64,000 bases of DNA, taken from Flavobacteriales bacterium. Its GTDB lineage: Bacteria > Bacteroidota > Bacteroidia > Flavobacteriales > Flavobacteriaceae. A program made the translations under genes and the position numbers. Under the pieces are notes generated by a model. That model worked only from the letters and a program-made list of their open reading frames with translations. It did not search any database and was not told the origin of the DNA. Below, one piece after another: positions 20,375 to 29,250 of this stretch (the stretch's first letter is position 1; every line of letters starts with the position of its first letter). Where the stretch lies: the NCBI GenBank assembly GCA_004214185.1, contig SGZG01000003.1:1-64000 (forward strand), read 5' to 3'.

Positions 20375-21232
20375 TTAATATGATCTTAAAGGTTTGTTTA
20401 GAACTAAATCAAAATATAAGTTGATTTTATTTTTTAATTCTAATCTTGAAGAAATGAAGTCTAAAAAACCATGATCAAGAAGAAATTCAGAGGTTTGAAA
20501 ACCTTCAGGTAACTCTTTTCCAGTTGTGTCTTTAACAACCCTAGGTCCTGCAAAACCAATCAATGCACCTGGTTCTGAAATATTAATATCTCCAAGCATA
20601 GCAAATGATGCCGTAGTTCCGCCTGTTGTTGGATCTGTACATAGAGATACATATGGGATTTTATGATTTGAGAGTTGAGCTAATTTTGCAGAAGTTTTTG
20701 CCATTTGCATTAGAGACAATGCCCCTTCCATCATTCTAGCTCCACCAGACTTTGATATTATAATCAAAGGTATTTTTTTCTTTATGGCAATATCAATAGC
20801 TCTACTTATTTTTTCACCAACAACAGATCCCATTGATCCTCCAATATAGCTAAAATCCATGCAGGCTATTACTACATCTTTACCATGAGATTTTCCAATA
20901 GCAACCCTGATAGCATCCTTAAGTCCTGATTTATCCTTAGCTTCTTTAGTCCTTTGTTTATAAGTTTTTTTATCTGAGAATTTTAAAGGGTCTTTTGATT
21001 TTAGATTTTTATCAATCTCTTTAAATTTACCATCAAATAAAATTTTGAAATATTCCTGACTACCAATTCTTAAATGAAATCCATCTTCAGGTGATACGTA
21101 AAAGTTTTTTTCTAATTCTTCAGTATCAATAATTTTGCCGGTGGGAGTTTTATGCCAAAGTCCTTCTGGGGTATCTTTTTTTTCTTCTGTTGAAGTTTGA
21201 ATTCCTTTTGTTTTTCTCTTAAACCAAGCCAT
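20375..21232 (-). CDS. accD: Acetyl-CoA carboxylase carboxyltransferase subunit beta
   Basis: Carboxyl transfer from biotin to acetyl-CoA, partner of AccA, first step of fatty acid synthesis. The crotonase-type core is clear: [39 protein letters not shown] and [13 protein letters not shown]. 285 aa. The N-terminal zinc ribbon carries no cysteines: where E. coli AccD has its CxxC pairs this protein reads LWHKTPTGK and VSPEDGFH. I recall the same loss in other Flavobacteria, so it is probably lineage-wide and not damage. Confidence 0.95.
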   Translation of the reverse strand: MAWFKRKTKGIQTSTEEKKDTPEGLWHKTPTGKIIDTEELEKNFYVSPEDGFHLRIGSQEYFKILFDGKFKEIDKNLKSKDPLKFSDKKTYKQRTKEAKDKSGLKDAIRVAIGKSHGKDVVIACMDFSYIGGSMGSVVGEKISRAIDIAIKKKIPLIIISKSGGARMMEGALSLMQMAKTSAKLAQLSNHKIPYVSLCTDPTTGGTTASFAMLGDINISEPGALIGFAGPRVVKDTTGKELPEGFQTSEFLLDHGFLDFISSRLELKNKINLYFDLVLNKPLRSY

Positions 21233-21248
21233 GAAATGGAAGTTTTTT

Positions 21249-21256
21249 CAAATATA
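21249..21256 (-). promoter_or_regulatory. -7 element of the accD promoter
   Basis: TATATTTG on the - strand in the 35-nt gap between fbaA and accD, about 17 nt before the accD ATG; matches TAnnTTTG. A TTG lies 25 nt upstream, slightly farther than the usual 17-23. Confidence 0.5.
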
Positions 21257-21267
21257 CTAAACCAAAT

Positions 21268-22338
21268 TTAGTTTAGAGTATCAACATTATTAAGATCCTT
21301 AAATGCTTGAGTTAGTCTTTCAATAAAACTTTCTTCAGCTTTTCTTAACCAAACCCTAGGATCATAATTCTTTTTGTTTGGAATATCATCTCCATCGGGA
21401 TTACCAATTTGCGATTTTAAATATTCGCTATTAGAGTTAAAATAATCTCTAACACCTGACATAAATGCATATTGCATATCAGTATCAATGTTCATTTTTA
21501 CAGCACCATAGTCAATTGCTTCTCGAATTTCATCCACTGATGATCCAGATCCACCATGGAAAACAAAATTTATTGTGTTGTGACCCACATTGTATTTTTT
21601 TGAAATATAGTCTTGAGAATTTTTTAAAATTTTTGGCGTTAATTTTACATTACCTGGTTTATAAACTCCATGTACATTTCCAAATGCTGCAGCGATGGTA
21701 AACTTATCACTTATTTTTGAGAGTTCTTCATATGCATAAGCGACTTCTTCTGGTTGAGTGTAAAGTTTTGAATCGTCAATATCAGTATTGTCAACACCAT
21801 CTTCTTCTCCGCCTGTAATTCCTAATTCAATTTCTAAAGTCATTCCTATTTTACTCATTCTTTCGAGATAATCTTTACAAATGGAAATGTTTTCTTCAAT
21901 CGGTTCTTCAGAAAGGTCTATCATGTGTGAACTGAACAAAGATTTTCCAGTATTTTTAAAATGTTCCTCACTTGCACTAATTAAACCATCTATCCAAGGT
22001 AAAAGTTTTTTTGCAGCATGATCAGTATGTAGAATAACTGGTACATCATAAACATTTGAAAGTTCGTGAACATGTTTAGCACCAGCAATTGCCCCTTTTA
22101 TTGCAGCAATTTGATTTTCGTTTGAAAGTCCTTTACCAGCGTTAAATACTGCTCCTCCGTTAGAAAATTGAATTATTACTGGAGCATTCAATTTGGATGC
22201 AGTTTCTAAAACTCCGTTTATTGAATTTGAACCAATAACATTAACTGCAGGTAATGCAAATTTTTTTGCTTTTGCTAATTCAAAAATTTCTTGAACTTCA
22301 TCTCCTGTAGCAACGCCTGCTTTAATTGTTTTACTCAT
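21268..22338 (-). CDS. fbaA: Class II fructose-bisphosphate aldolase
   Basis: Zinc-dependent glycolytic/gluconeogenic aldolase. HTDHAAKK carries the first zinc histidine and catalytic aspartate, GNVHGVY and VFHGGSGSS carry the other zinc histidines and the phosphate loop, and NIDTDMQYAF the substrate-binding residues. At 356 aa with KPGNVKLTP it belongs to the long class IIA type, like E. coli FbaA. Located between tamL and accD on the same strand with small gaps (43 and 35 nt). Confidence 0.96.
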   Translation of the reverse strand: MSKTIKAGVATGDEVQEIFELAKAKKFALPAVNVIGSNSINGVLETASKLNAPVIIQFSNGGAVFNAGKGLSNENQIAAIKGAIAGAKHVHELSNVYDVPVILHTDHAAKKLLPWIDGLISASEEHFKNTGKSLFSSHMIDLSEEPIEENISICKDYLERMSKIGMTLEIELGITGGEEDGVDNTDIDDSKLYTQPEEVAYAYEELSKISDKFTIAAAFGNVHGVYKPGNVKLTPKILKNSQDYISKKYNVGHNTINFVFHGGSGSSVDEIREAIDYGAVKMNIDTDMQYAFMSGVRDYFNSNSEYLKSQIGNPDGDDIPNKKNYDPRVWLRKAEESFIERLTQAFKDLNNVDTLN

Positions 22339-22381
22339 TTTTTAAAAAATTAATTCGCTAAAATATAAAGAATAATTGGTC

Positions 22382-24877
22382 CTAAAAAGGATAATTTAAA
22401 CCAATATTAAAAACAGCATTTTTAAAGTTAAAATCTGAAAACCATCTTTCTTTCTTTTCAAGAACAGGGTTGTAGGTTTTAAAACCAGTATCTAACCTAA
22501 GTACAAAATATCCTAAATTGTATCTTAATCCAAATCCACTTCCAATTGCAATTTCATTCAAATCATTTAGACTATTAAAAGTTCTTTTAACGTCTTTGGT
22601 ATCATCAAAAACATTCCAAATATTCCCGAAATCACTAAAAATTGCACCATCAAGTTTTCCAACAAGGTTAAACCTGTATTCAACATTAAGTGCAATTTTC
22701 ATATTTGCTTCATTAAATTCGCTCAGCGCACCACTACTTCCTGGACCAAGTCTGTATACTTCCCAAGCTCTATTGTCATTAGAACCCCCAGCAAAAAAAG
22801 ACTTTGAAAATGGAATGTTTTTTGAATTTCCAAAAGGTGCTGCAATTCCAAAAAATGATCTAATTGCTAATTTGGATTTCAAACCCATGTTCCAATGTTT
22901 TATGTAACTAATTTCGGTTTTTACAAATTGTGAATAGGCAAGACCTAATATTTTATTTTGTCCTAATTCATTTTGCGAAACCTTAAATTCATTTGCTAAC
23001 AAATTAGTAAGGTTTCCTGCTAATTCAACTTTAAACTTAAACTCAGAAAAGTCTTTATTAAAAATATTTTCAATTGGTCTTTTAATAATTGAAAAACTGG
23101 ACCCTACAATTAAGTTGTTAGCTGTTAATCTGTTTCTTCTATCATTTATGTAATTAAGATTATTAAAATCATTTTCATTTAATAATTCTGGACTTGAAAT
23201 TACATCTTCAATATAAGAATCTATACCCGACGGAATTATTAACTCATTGTTGGAATCAAAATACTTTGAATTAGCATTATTATCTAGTGCTATTTGATTA
23301 ATTTTTTCATATGAGTTTGTATAAATATTAAAATAATTAAGTCTGTTTTTATTATTAACTAATTCTATATTAATCAAACTTAGATTTTTTCTTCTTTTTT
23401 TAGGATCAATCCAATCATAATTTAAATTTAATCTAAAATTTTGTCTGTCAAGACCAATATTGTTTTGATTTGAAACACCTAAATTAAGAAAGGTGGCTGG
23501 TTTGTCTTGTAAAATTTTAAACCTTTTAGGTGAAAAAAACCTTGGAAATTTCAATCTTAAATCAAATCCATACTCTGAAATTGTAGTATTTGATGATTTT
23601 CCGATTGTCCCTCTTGATGTTAATTCAAGTTTTTCACCTCCCATAAAAATATTTCTGTTATTAAAAGATGTCTCAAATGCAATTCCAATATCTTCAATAT
23701 TAGAATGTTTTAGGTCTAACCCAAAACTTAATGAGTATTTTTTTTGTGGAACCAAAAAAATATCTACCTCAAGTCTGTTGTTTGAATTATTTAAATAATT
23801 AAAGCTTATTGATGGATATTGAAAACTATCAAAATCATTTAATTTTTTTATGGTGTTGGTTCTGGCTTCATCACTATAATTTGAATTTATTTTTATGGAA
23901 ATAAGTTCAGTTAGAATTTTAGTTTTGTAATTGAGTATATCATTTGAATAAAAATCTATTCCATTAAAATTTTCAATAAATTCTAATTCATTATCTAAAT
24001 CTTCATCAATAATTTTTATGTTAATCTTTTCAATTTTATGAATTTTATAATCATTGTTTTTTTTGTCATCAATTAAAATTTCAACCGGAATTCTAAAGTT
24101 TGCAGAAATTGTATCTAAATTTACTTTATAAGAAATAGCACTAATTTGAAAATTATAAATTCCAGAGTCTTTAAATAACTTATCAATTCTATTTCTTTCT
24201 TTTTCAAAGATACTTGTGGTAAAAGGGTCTCCCATAACCAGCAATGATTTTTCTTTTTTCGAATTGAATATTGAATCTAATAATTTAGACTTTATATTTA
24301 ACTTAATTGAATCCAGTAAGTATCTATTTCCAAGATTTACATTATAAATAACATTACCATAATTTTTCTGATTTTTGTCAACTACAACTTCACTTTTTAC
24401 TTTTGAATCAAAATATCCTCTATTTCTGTAAAAAGATTTTATATTTTCAACAGAAAATATCGTTTTTAAAGAATCTACGATTTCTAATTTCTCTCCATTT
24501 CTAGTCTTCCAATTATTAAAATCCTTGACATATTTTTTAATTTGTGAAACCTGTTTTTTCGAAAAAATTGTATTAAGTTTTTTTTCACGATTCTCTTTTT
24601 TATTTAGCCATAAATTAATCAATGAATCGCTGTTTTTATTTCCTGATTGATAAAGTTTAGCTCCAACAGGAATACCTAAGATGTAATTATTTTTCTTTTG
24701 GATAATTAATGGCATTAGTGAATCGGTTGAAAATTTACTTTCATTAATGTAAATCTTATTGGACTTCAATATCAGTTCATTTGGTTTTAACTTTTGTGAG
24801 ACACTGCAACTTTTCAAAAGAACAGTTGAAATAATAAATAATGCTATTTTTATATAAGTATTTTTCAATTTAATCAC
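22382..24877 (-). CDS. tamL: TamA-like outer-membrane lipoprotein TamL (Omp85 family)
   Basis: 831 aa. N-terminal lipobox (STVLLKSC) makes this a lipoprotein, which separates Bacteroidota TamL from ordinary TamA. POTRA-like repeats fill about residues 30-370, followed by a C-terminal beta-barrel of the Omp85/bacterial surface antigen type, with the lid-lock region FFAGGSNDNRAWEVYRLGPG near residue 695 and a terminal beta strand ending in NYPF. Role: insertion of outer-membrane proteins with TamB. The start is GTG 24877 or TTG 24868. It is divergent from the rRNA methyltransferase gene with only 24 nt between them. Confidence 0.88.
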   Translation of the reverse strand: MIKLKNTYIKIALFIISTVLLKSCSVSQKLKPNELILKSNKIYINESKFSTDSLMPLIIQKKNNYILGIPVGAKLYQSGNKNSDSLINLWLNKKENREKKLNTIFSKKQVSQIKKYVKDFNNWKTRNGEKLEIVDSLKTIFSVENIKSFYRNRGYFDSKVKSEVVVDKNQKNYGNVIYNVNLGNRYLLDSIKLNIKSKLLDSIFNSKKEKSLLVMGDPFTTSIFEKERNRIDKLFKDSGIYNFQISAISYKVNLDTISANFRIPVEILIDDKKNNDYKIHKIEKINIKIIDEDLDNELEFIENFNGIDFYSNDILNYKTKILTELISIKINSNYSDEARTNTIKKLNDFDSFQYPSISFNYLNNSNNRLEVDIFLVPQKKYSLSFGLDLKHSNIEDIGIAFETSFNNRNIFMGGEKLELTSRGTIGKSSNTTISEYGFDLRLKFPRFFSPKRFKILQDKPATFLNLGVSNQNNIGLDRQNFRLNLNYDWIDPKKRRKNLSLINIELVNNKNRLNYFNIYTNSYEKINQIALDNNANSKYFDSNNELIIPSGIDSYIEDVISSPELLNENDFNNLNYINDRRNRLTANNLIVGSSFSIIKRPIENIFNKDFSEFKFKVELAGNLTNLLANEFKVSQNELGQNKILGLAYSQFVKTEISYIKHWNMGLKSKLAIRSFFGIAAPFGNSKNIPFSKSFFAGGSNDNRAWEVYRLGPGSSGALSEFNEANMKIALNVEYRFNLVGKLDGAIFSDFGNIWNVFDDTKDVKRTFNSLNDLNEIAIGSGFGLRYNLGYFVLRLDTGFKTYNPVLEKKERWFSDFNFKNAVFNIGLNYPF

Positions 24878-24882
24878 TTAAT

Positions 24883-24915
24883 CAAAAATACACCATTATT
24901 AATGCTTATCAAAAA
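24883..24915 (-). promoter_or_regulatory. tamL promoter (TTTTTG-N19-TATTTTTG)
   Basis: On the - strand TTTTTG (24915-24910) is followed after exactly 19 nt by TATTTTTG (24890-24883), a good match to TTG/TAnnTTTG spacing. The -33 element lies inside the divergent methyltransferase ORF. Transcription would begin within about 2 nt of the GTG start codon. Confidence 0.6.
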
Positions 24916-25627
24916 GGACATAAAGCTGATTAGGAGCTTAAAATTAAAAAAACAAAGACAGTTTAATGAAATGTTCGTTGTCGAGGGAAGAAAATCAATA
25001 CATGAATTTATTGATAATGGTTTTCATTTAATAAAACTTTTCTCCGTCAATGAAAAATATTTTAAGGGAAAAGCGATTAAAATTTTAAAATCTGATTTGA
25101 AAAAAATTAGTTTTTTAAATAATCCTGATGACCATTTGGCTCTTTTTAAGATTCCAGCTTCAAAAAAAATAGATTATTCAAATTTAATATTGGCTTTTGA
25201 TAATATTAATGATCCTGGTAACCTAGGAACTATTATCAGAACATGTGATTGGTTTGGAATTAAAGATATTATATGTTCCAAAAATTCAGTTGATTGTTTT
25301 AATCCAAAAGTGGTTCAATCAGCCATGGGCTCACTTTCAAGATTGAATATTACATATTTAGACTTAGAAAATTTAATTTCAAAACAATCATTAAAAACAT
25401 ATGGAACATTCTTAAGTGGAAACCCTATTTATGAATTCAAAAATGAACTTAAAAATGGAATAATTGTATTTGGAAATGAGGCAAACGGAATTTCACCTAA
25501 AATTGAAAAATTAATTGAATTTAAATTAACAATTCCAAAAAGCGACGATAGACTTTATCCCGAAAGTTTAAACTTGTCAAGCTCCGTTGCAATAGTTTTG
25601 TCTGAATTGTTTAGAAGAAATCAATGA
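24902..25627 (+). CDS. TrmH/SpoU-family RNA 2'-O-methyltransferase
   Basis: SPOUT-class methyltransferase acting on rRNA or tRNA ribose. An N-terminal substrate-binding domain with FVVEGRKSIHEFI (about 26-38) is followed by the knotted catalytic domain: motif 1 NINDPGNLGTIIRTCDWFG (about 102-120), motif 2 IVFGNEANGI, and motif 3 IPKSDDRLYPESLNLSSSVA. 241 aa. The exact target cannot be told from sequence. Its 3' end overlaps the opposing porT by 7 nt. Confidence 0.92.
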   Translation: MLIKKDIKLIRSLKLKKQRQFNEMFVVEGRKSIHEFIDNGFHLIKLFSVNEKYFKGKAIKILKSDLKKISFLNNPDDHLALFKIPASKKIDYSNLILAFDNINDPGNLGTIIRTCDWFGIKDIICSKNSVDCFNPKVVQSAMGSLSRLNITYLDLENLISKQSLKTYGTFLSGNPIYEFKNELKNGIIVFGNEANGISPKIEKLIEFKLTIPKSDDRLYPESLNLSSSVAIVLSELFRRNQ

Positions 25628-26310
25628 AATGAAAAATTCAAAAATACACCCCTAGTGGACATTTTTTTAATATTTCCAGTCCATGGGCTGTTTGGGTCTT
25701 CATCAGGAACTAATTCGTTTTTCAATGAAAATAACCCTCTTAATGATGGAGAAAATTTAAAGTTTTGAAAATAGATGTCTATTCCAAGACCCATTTCATA
25801 ATAAACATTGTTAGTTTTAGTTCTGAAAAATCCATTTGAATTGTCTTCTGGCTTGTTTTGGTCACTTGATAAATTGAATGATGTAGAGATACCACCTGTT
25901 ATGTATGGCCTAATATTTTTGTATCTGTTTGCGCTATATTTTAATAATAATGGCAAATGTATATAGGTTGATTTAATTGATCTTAATGTGTCAGAGTTCT
26001 GTGTAAACTTACTTCTCTCATAAAAAACAATATTTGATTTATTAGTGTAGAGTCCAGGTTCAAATCTTAAGTTTAAGTTTTTTTTAAGTCTCAGGTCACC
26101 AATTAGTCCAACATTTAGTCCTATTTGTTGATTAATGAGAATCCTTTTACTTGGATTTTCTTTGTAATCAAGTTTGAAGTTGTATTGGTTCGAACCTAAA
26201 TAATACCCAAAATGTACAGTTTGTTTGTCAAAATTTTGCAAATTTTCTATTTGTGAATAAGAAATAATCGAAGATAAAAGAAAACAAAATATTTTTAGTT
26301 TAAACATCAT
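25621..26310 (-). CDS. porT: Type IX secretion system outer-membrane protein PorT
   Basis: 229 aa beta-barrel protein with signal peptide (IFCFLLSSIISYS). Alternating hydrophobic strands, HFGYYLGSNQYNFKLDY near the N-terminus, LNLRFEPGLY, STYIHLPLLLKYSANRYKN (quoted as separate strands) and a final strand GVFLNFSFH. It matches the flavobacterial PorT/SprT family, required for T9SS assembly. Its position near an RNA methyltransferase and tamL is what I recall from other Flavobacteria. Two ATGs (26310, 26307) are possible starts. Confidence 0.82.
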   Translation of the reverse strand: MMFKLKIFCFLLSSIISYSQIENLQNFDKQTVHFGYYLGSNQYNFKLDYKENPSKRILINQQIGLNVGLIGDLRLKKNLNLRFEPGLYTNKSNIVFYERSKFTQNSDTLRSIKSTYIHLPLLLKYSANRYKNIRPYITGGISTSFNLSSDQNKPEDNSNGFFRTKTNNVYYEMGLGIDIYFQNFKFSPSLRGLFSLKNELVPDEDPNSPWTGNIKKMSTRGVFLNFSFH

Positions 26311-26317
26311 TATAAAT

Positions 26318-26325
26318 CAAATGTA
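26318..26325 (-). promoter_or_regulatory. -7 element of the porT promoter
   Basis: TACATTTG on the - strand matches TAnnTTTG. Its last base is only 8 nt from the first porT ATG, so the leader would be about 4 nt. No TTG at the expected -33 position. Confidence 0.45.
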
Positions 26326-26351
26326 GTAAAGAAATAACTGATTGAAAATTA

Positions 26352-26378
26352 TTGTAATTTAAAAATCAAGTATATTTG
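26352..26378 (+). promoter_or_regulatory. trkAH promoter (TTG-N16-TATATTTG)
   Basis: TTG at 26352-26354 and TATATTTG at 26371-26378 match the Bacteroidota -33/-7 pattern with 16-nt spacing. The predicted leader to the trkA ATG is about 20 nt. Confidence 0.6.
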
Positions 26379-26401
26379 CATTATAATTCTATGATGTATA
26401 T

Positions 26402-27751
26402 ATGAAAATCATTATAGCGGGTGCTGGAGAAGTGGGCTACCATTTAGCCAAATTACTTTCATTTGAATCACACGATATAACTTTGATTGATAACCAAAAA
26501 TCAAACTTACACACAGCCGAAAACAAATTGGATATTAAAACTATTGAAGGAAATAGTGCTTCAATTTCTATATTAAAAGAAGCTAACGTAGAAAATTCAG
26601 ATTTAGTAGTTTCTTTAACTACATCTGAAACAACAAACTTCACAACTTGTATTCTTTCCAAACAATTAGGAGCAAAAAGAACTATTGCTAGAATATCAAA
26701 TGTTGAATTTATTAAAGATTGTAATGAAATTGATTTTGATTCAATCGGAATTGATGAGTTAATTTCACCTGAAGATTTAGCTGCTGAAGAGATTAAATTA
26801 ATTCTAAGTGACTCTGCGTTTACTAATACACATGATTTTGATAATGGTATTTTAAAAATGATGGCAGTTAGGCTTGAAAAAAATGCTCCGTTTGTTGGGA
26901 AAACTGTAATGGAAGCAGCTTCTGTTTATCCTGGTGTTCATTTTATGCCAATTGCATTAAAAAGAGAGGATAGTGAAAATACTGTAATCCCTAGAGGAAA
27001 CACAATTTTTTGCGAGTGTGATCATATCTATTTTATAACAAATTCACAGGGTTTAGAGGAATTGTATAAACTGATGGGGGCCGAAAAACAAAAAATTAAA
27101 GATGTTATGATACTTGGAGCTGGAAGAGTTGGTTCAAAACTATCAAAGGACCTAATCGATAAAGGTATTAATGTCAAATTAATAGAAATCGATGAAAATA
27201 AAGCCAATAAAATTGCAGAAGAAGTAACAGATTTAATGGTTTTAAACGTTGATGGAAGAAATGTTGATTTATTAGTTGAAGAAAATTTAGAAAGTATGGA
27301 TGCTTTCATTGCTACAACAGGTGACTCAGAAACAAATATCATGTCTTGTTTAATGGCTAAATCTAAAAAAATTAAAAAGACAATAGCCCTTGTAGAAAAT
27401 ATGGATTATTTTAATCTATCACAGTCAATTGGAATAGATACTTTAATTAATAAAAAATTATTGGCTGCAAACGATATATTTAAATTTGTTAGAAATGGTG
27501 ATATCGTTGAGTTAGCCAAACTTAATGATATGGATGCTGAAATTGTTGAATTTATTGTTAATGAAAACTCAAAAGTTTTAAATAAAAAAATCAAGGACCT
27601 CAATTTTCCTCTGTCAGCTATTATTGGAGGAGTTATTAGAAACAATCAAGGTAGAATAGCTTTAGGAGACTTTGATATTCAGCTTGGCGATAGGGTTTTA
27701 GTTTGTTCAAAACCTGAAAGCATAAAAAAAGTAGAGAGTTTATTTTTATAG
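26402..27751 (+). CDS. trkA: Trk potassium uptake regulatory subunit TrkA
   Basis: Cytoplasmic NAD-binding regulator of TrkH. Two tandem RCK units: the first Rossmann domain begins with IIAGAGEVGYHLAKLL (residues 3-18) and the second with MILGAGRVGSKLSKDL near residue 236; each is followed by a RCK-C ligand-binding domain (about 135-220 and 370-449). 449 aa is the normal length of the double TrkA. It precedes trkH by 5 nt, a clear operon. Confidence 0.96.
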   Translation: MKIIIAGAGEVGYHLAKLLSFESHDITLIDNQKSNLHTAENKLDIKTIEGNSASISILKEANVENSDLVVSLTTSETTNFTTCILSKQLGAKRTIARISNVEFIKDCNEIDFDSIGIDELISPEDLAAEEIKLILSDSAFTNTHDFDNGILKMMAVRLEKNAPFVGKTVMEAASVYPGVHFMPIALKREDSENTVIPRGNTIFCECDHIYFITNSQGLEELYKLMGAEKQKIKDVMILGAGRVGSKLSKDLIDKGINVKLIEIDENKANKIAEEVTDLMVLNVDGRNVDLLVEENLESMDAFIATTGDSETNIMSCLMAKSKKIKKTIALVENMDYFNLSQSIGIDTLINKKLLAANDIFKFVRNGDIVELAKLNDMDAEIVEFIVNENSKVLNKKIKDLNFPLSAIIGGVIRNNQGRIALGDFDIQLGDRVLVCSKPESIKKVESLFL

Positions 27752-27756
27752 TTAAC

Positions 27757-29250
27757 ATGTCTAAACTTAATAATAAGTTAATTTTTTATATTCTGGGATT
27801 ACTTCTTGTATTCAATGGCTTTGCTATGTTGATGGCATCTCTAGTTAGTTATTTAACTCAAGATGGTGTTTTTAATGAAATATTTTTTTCTTCTTTAGTT
27901 GTTGTTGTTACTGGTTGGTTTATAATGCTATTCTCAAAAAATAATAATAGAAAAATACATAAAAGAGATGCATATTTTATTGTCATACTTGGTTGGTTAA
28001 TTATGGTTCTTTCTGGGATGGTTCCGTACATATCAACCGGCTCTATTACATCATTTTCAAATATTTTTTTCGAGACAATGTCTGGTTATACTACAACTGG
28101 ATCAACAGTTATTAATGATATTGAATCTCTCCCGGAAAGTATAATTTTTTGGAGAAGTATGACACATTGGTTAGGTGGAATGGGAATTATTGTTTTGGCA
28201 ATTGCGATACTTCCTCTTCTTGGAATTGGTGGTATGCAACTTTTTTCTGCTGAGGCACCTGGAATAACTGGTGACAAAATCCACCCCAGGATAAGTGATA
28301 CTGCAAAAAGATTATGGCTGATATATGTTGGGCTAACCTTATTGGAGACACTACTATTAAAATTAGCTGGAATGAGTTTGTTTGATGCAATTAATAATTC
28401 AATGAGTAATATTGCATCGGGTGGATTTTCATCTAAAAATGAAAGTATTGGATTTTGGAATGATTCTCCTCTAATCCAATATATTGTAATAGTTTTTATG
28501 TTTTTAGCAGGCACAAACTTTGTTTTAATTTATTTTGGAATTTTAGGAAAATTCAAAAAAATAATTTCTGATACAGAGTTTAAATGGTATGTTTCGTTTA
28601 TAACAACTTTTGTTTTTATAACTACTTTAATTCTTTTTTTTAATGTTGATTTAAACTCAACTAGTGTAGAACATCCTCAAGTATATGGTAAATTTGAAAG
28701 CAGTTTTAGACATTCTCTTTTTCAAGTAGTAGCAATTGTTACAACTACAGGATTCGTAACAGGTGATTTTATTTCTTGGACTCCTTTTCTTACTATGTTA
28801 TTTTTTGGTATAATGTTTTTAGGAGGTTCTTCTGGATCAACATCAGGAGGAGTCAAGGTTTTACGACATTTAATTTTGATAAAAAACGGTTTCCTAGAAT
28901 TTAAAAGATCTTTGCACCCAAATGCTATTTTTCCTTTAAGGCATAATAATCATGTTGTGGAAAAGCCAATAATTATTCATGTTCTAGCCTTTTTTATTCT
29001 TTACCTAATTTTATTTATAATAGGAGCAGGAGTTCTAAGTTTATTGGGATTAGATTTTGAATCTGCTATTGGAGGAGCTGCTTCATCTTTAGGCAATGTA
29101 GGTCCTGCACTAGGAACACTTGGACCCACAAGTACATTTGCAGGTCTTCCAGAGATTGGAAAATTTTGGTGTGCTTTTCTAATGCTTGTCGGAAGATTGG
29201 AGTTATTTACTGTATTAATCTTTTTCTCTCCAGATTTTTGGAAAAGTTAA
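27757..29250 (+). CDS. trkH: Trk potassium transporter membrane subunit TrkH
   Basis: Inner-membrane K+ translocating subunit, 497 aa, with four repeated M1-P-M2 units. Selectivity-filter segments are visible: MSGYTTTGSTV, SNIASGGFS, TTTGFVTGDF and SLGNVGPALG. The GGMGIIVLAIAILPLLGIGG stretch follows the first pore loop. Paired with trkA upstream. Its stop overlaps the opposing aminotransferase gene by 4 nt. Confidence 0.96.
   Translation: MSKLNNKLIFYILGLLLVFNGFAMLMASLVSYLTQDGVFNEIFFSSLVVVVTGWFIMLFSKNNNRKIHKRDAYFIVILGWLIMVLSGMVPYISTGSITSFSNIFFETMSGYTTTGSTVINDIESLPESIIFWRSMTHWLGGMGIIVLAIAILPLLGIGGMQLFSAEAPGITGDKIHPRISDTAKRLWLIYVGLTLLETLLLKLAGMSLFDAINNSMSNIASGGFSSKNESIGFWNDSPLIQYIVIVFMFLAGTNFVLIYFGILGKFKKIISDTEFKWYVSFITTFVFITTLILFFNVDLNSTSVEHPQVYGKFESSFRHSLFQVVAIVTTTGFVTGDFISWTPFLTMLFFGIMFLGGSSGSTSGGVKVLRHLILIKNGFLEFKRSLHPNAIFPLRHNNHVVEKPIIIHVLAFFILYLILFIIGAGVLSLLGLDFESAIGGAASSLGNVGPALGTLGPTSTFAGLPEIGKFWCAFLMLVGRLELFTVLIFFSPDFWKS

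Noticed and set aside
22518-22907. 129-aa + strand ORF over tamL
   Set aside because: Antisense shadow of the TamL barrel with no start context or recognisable domain.
28086-28514. 142-aa - strand ORF over trkH
   Set aside because: Antisense shadow; the sense strand carries clear TrkH pore motifs.
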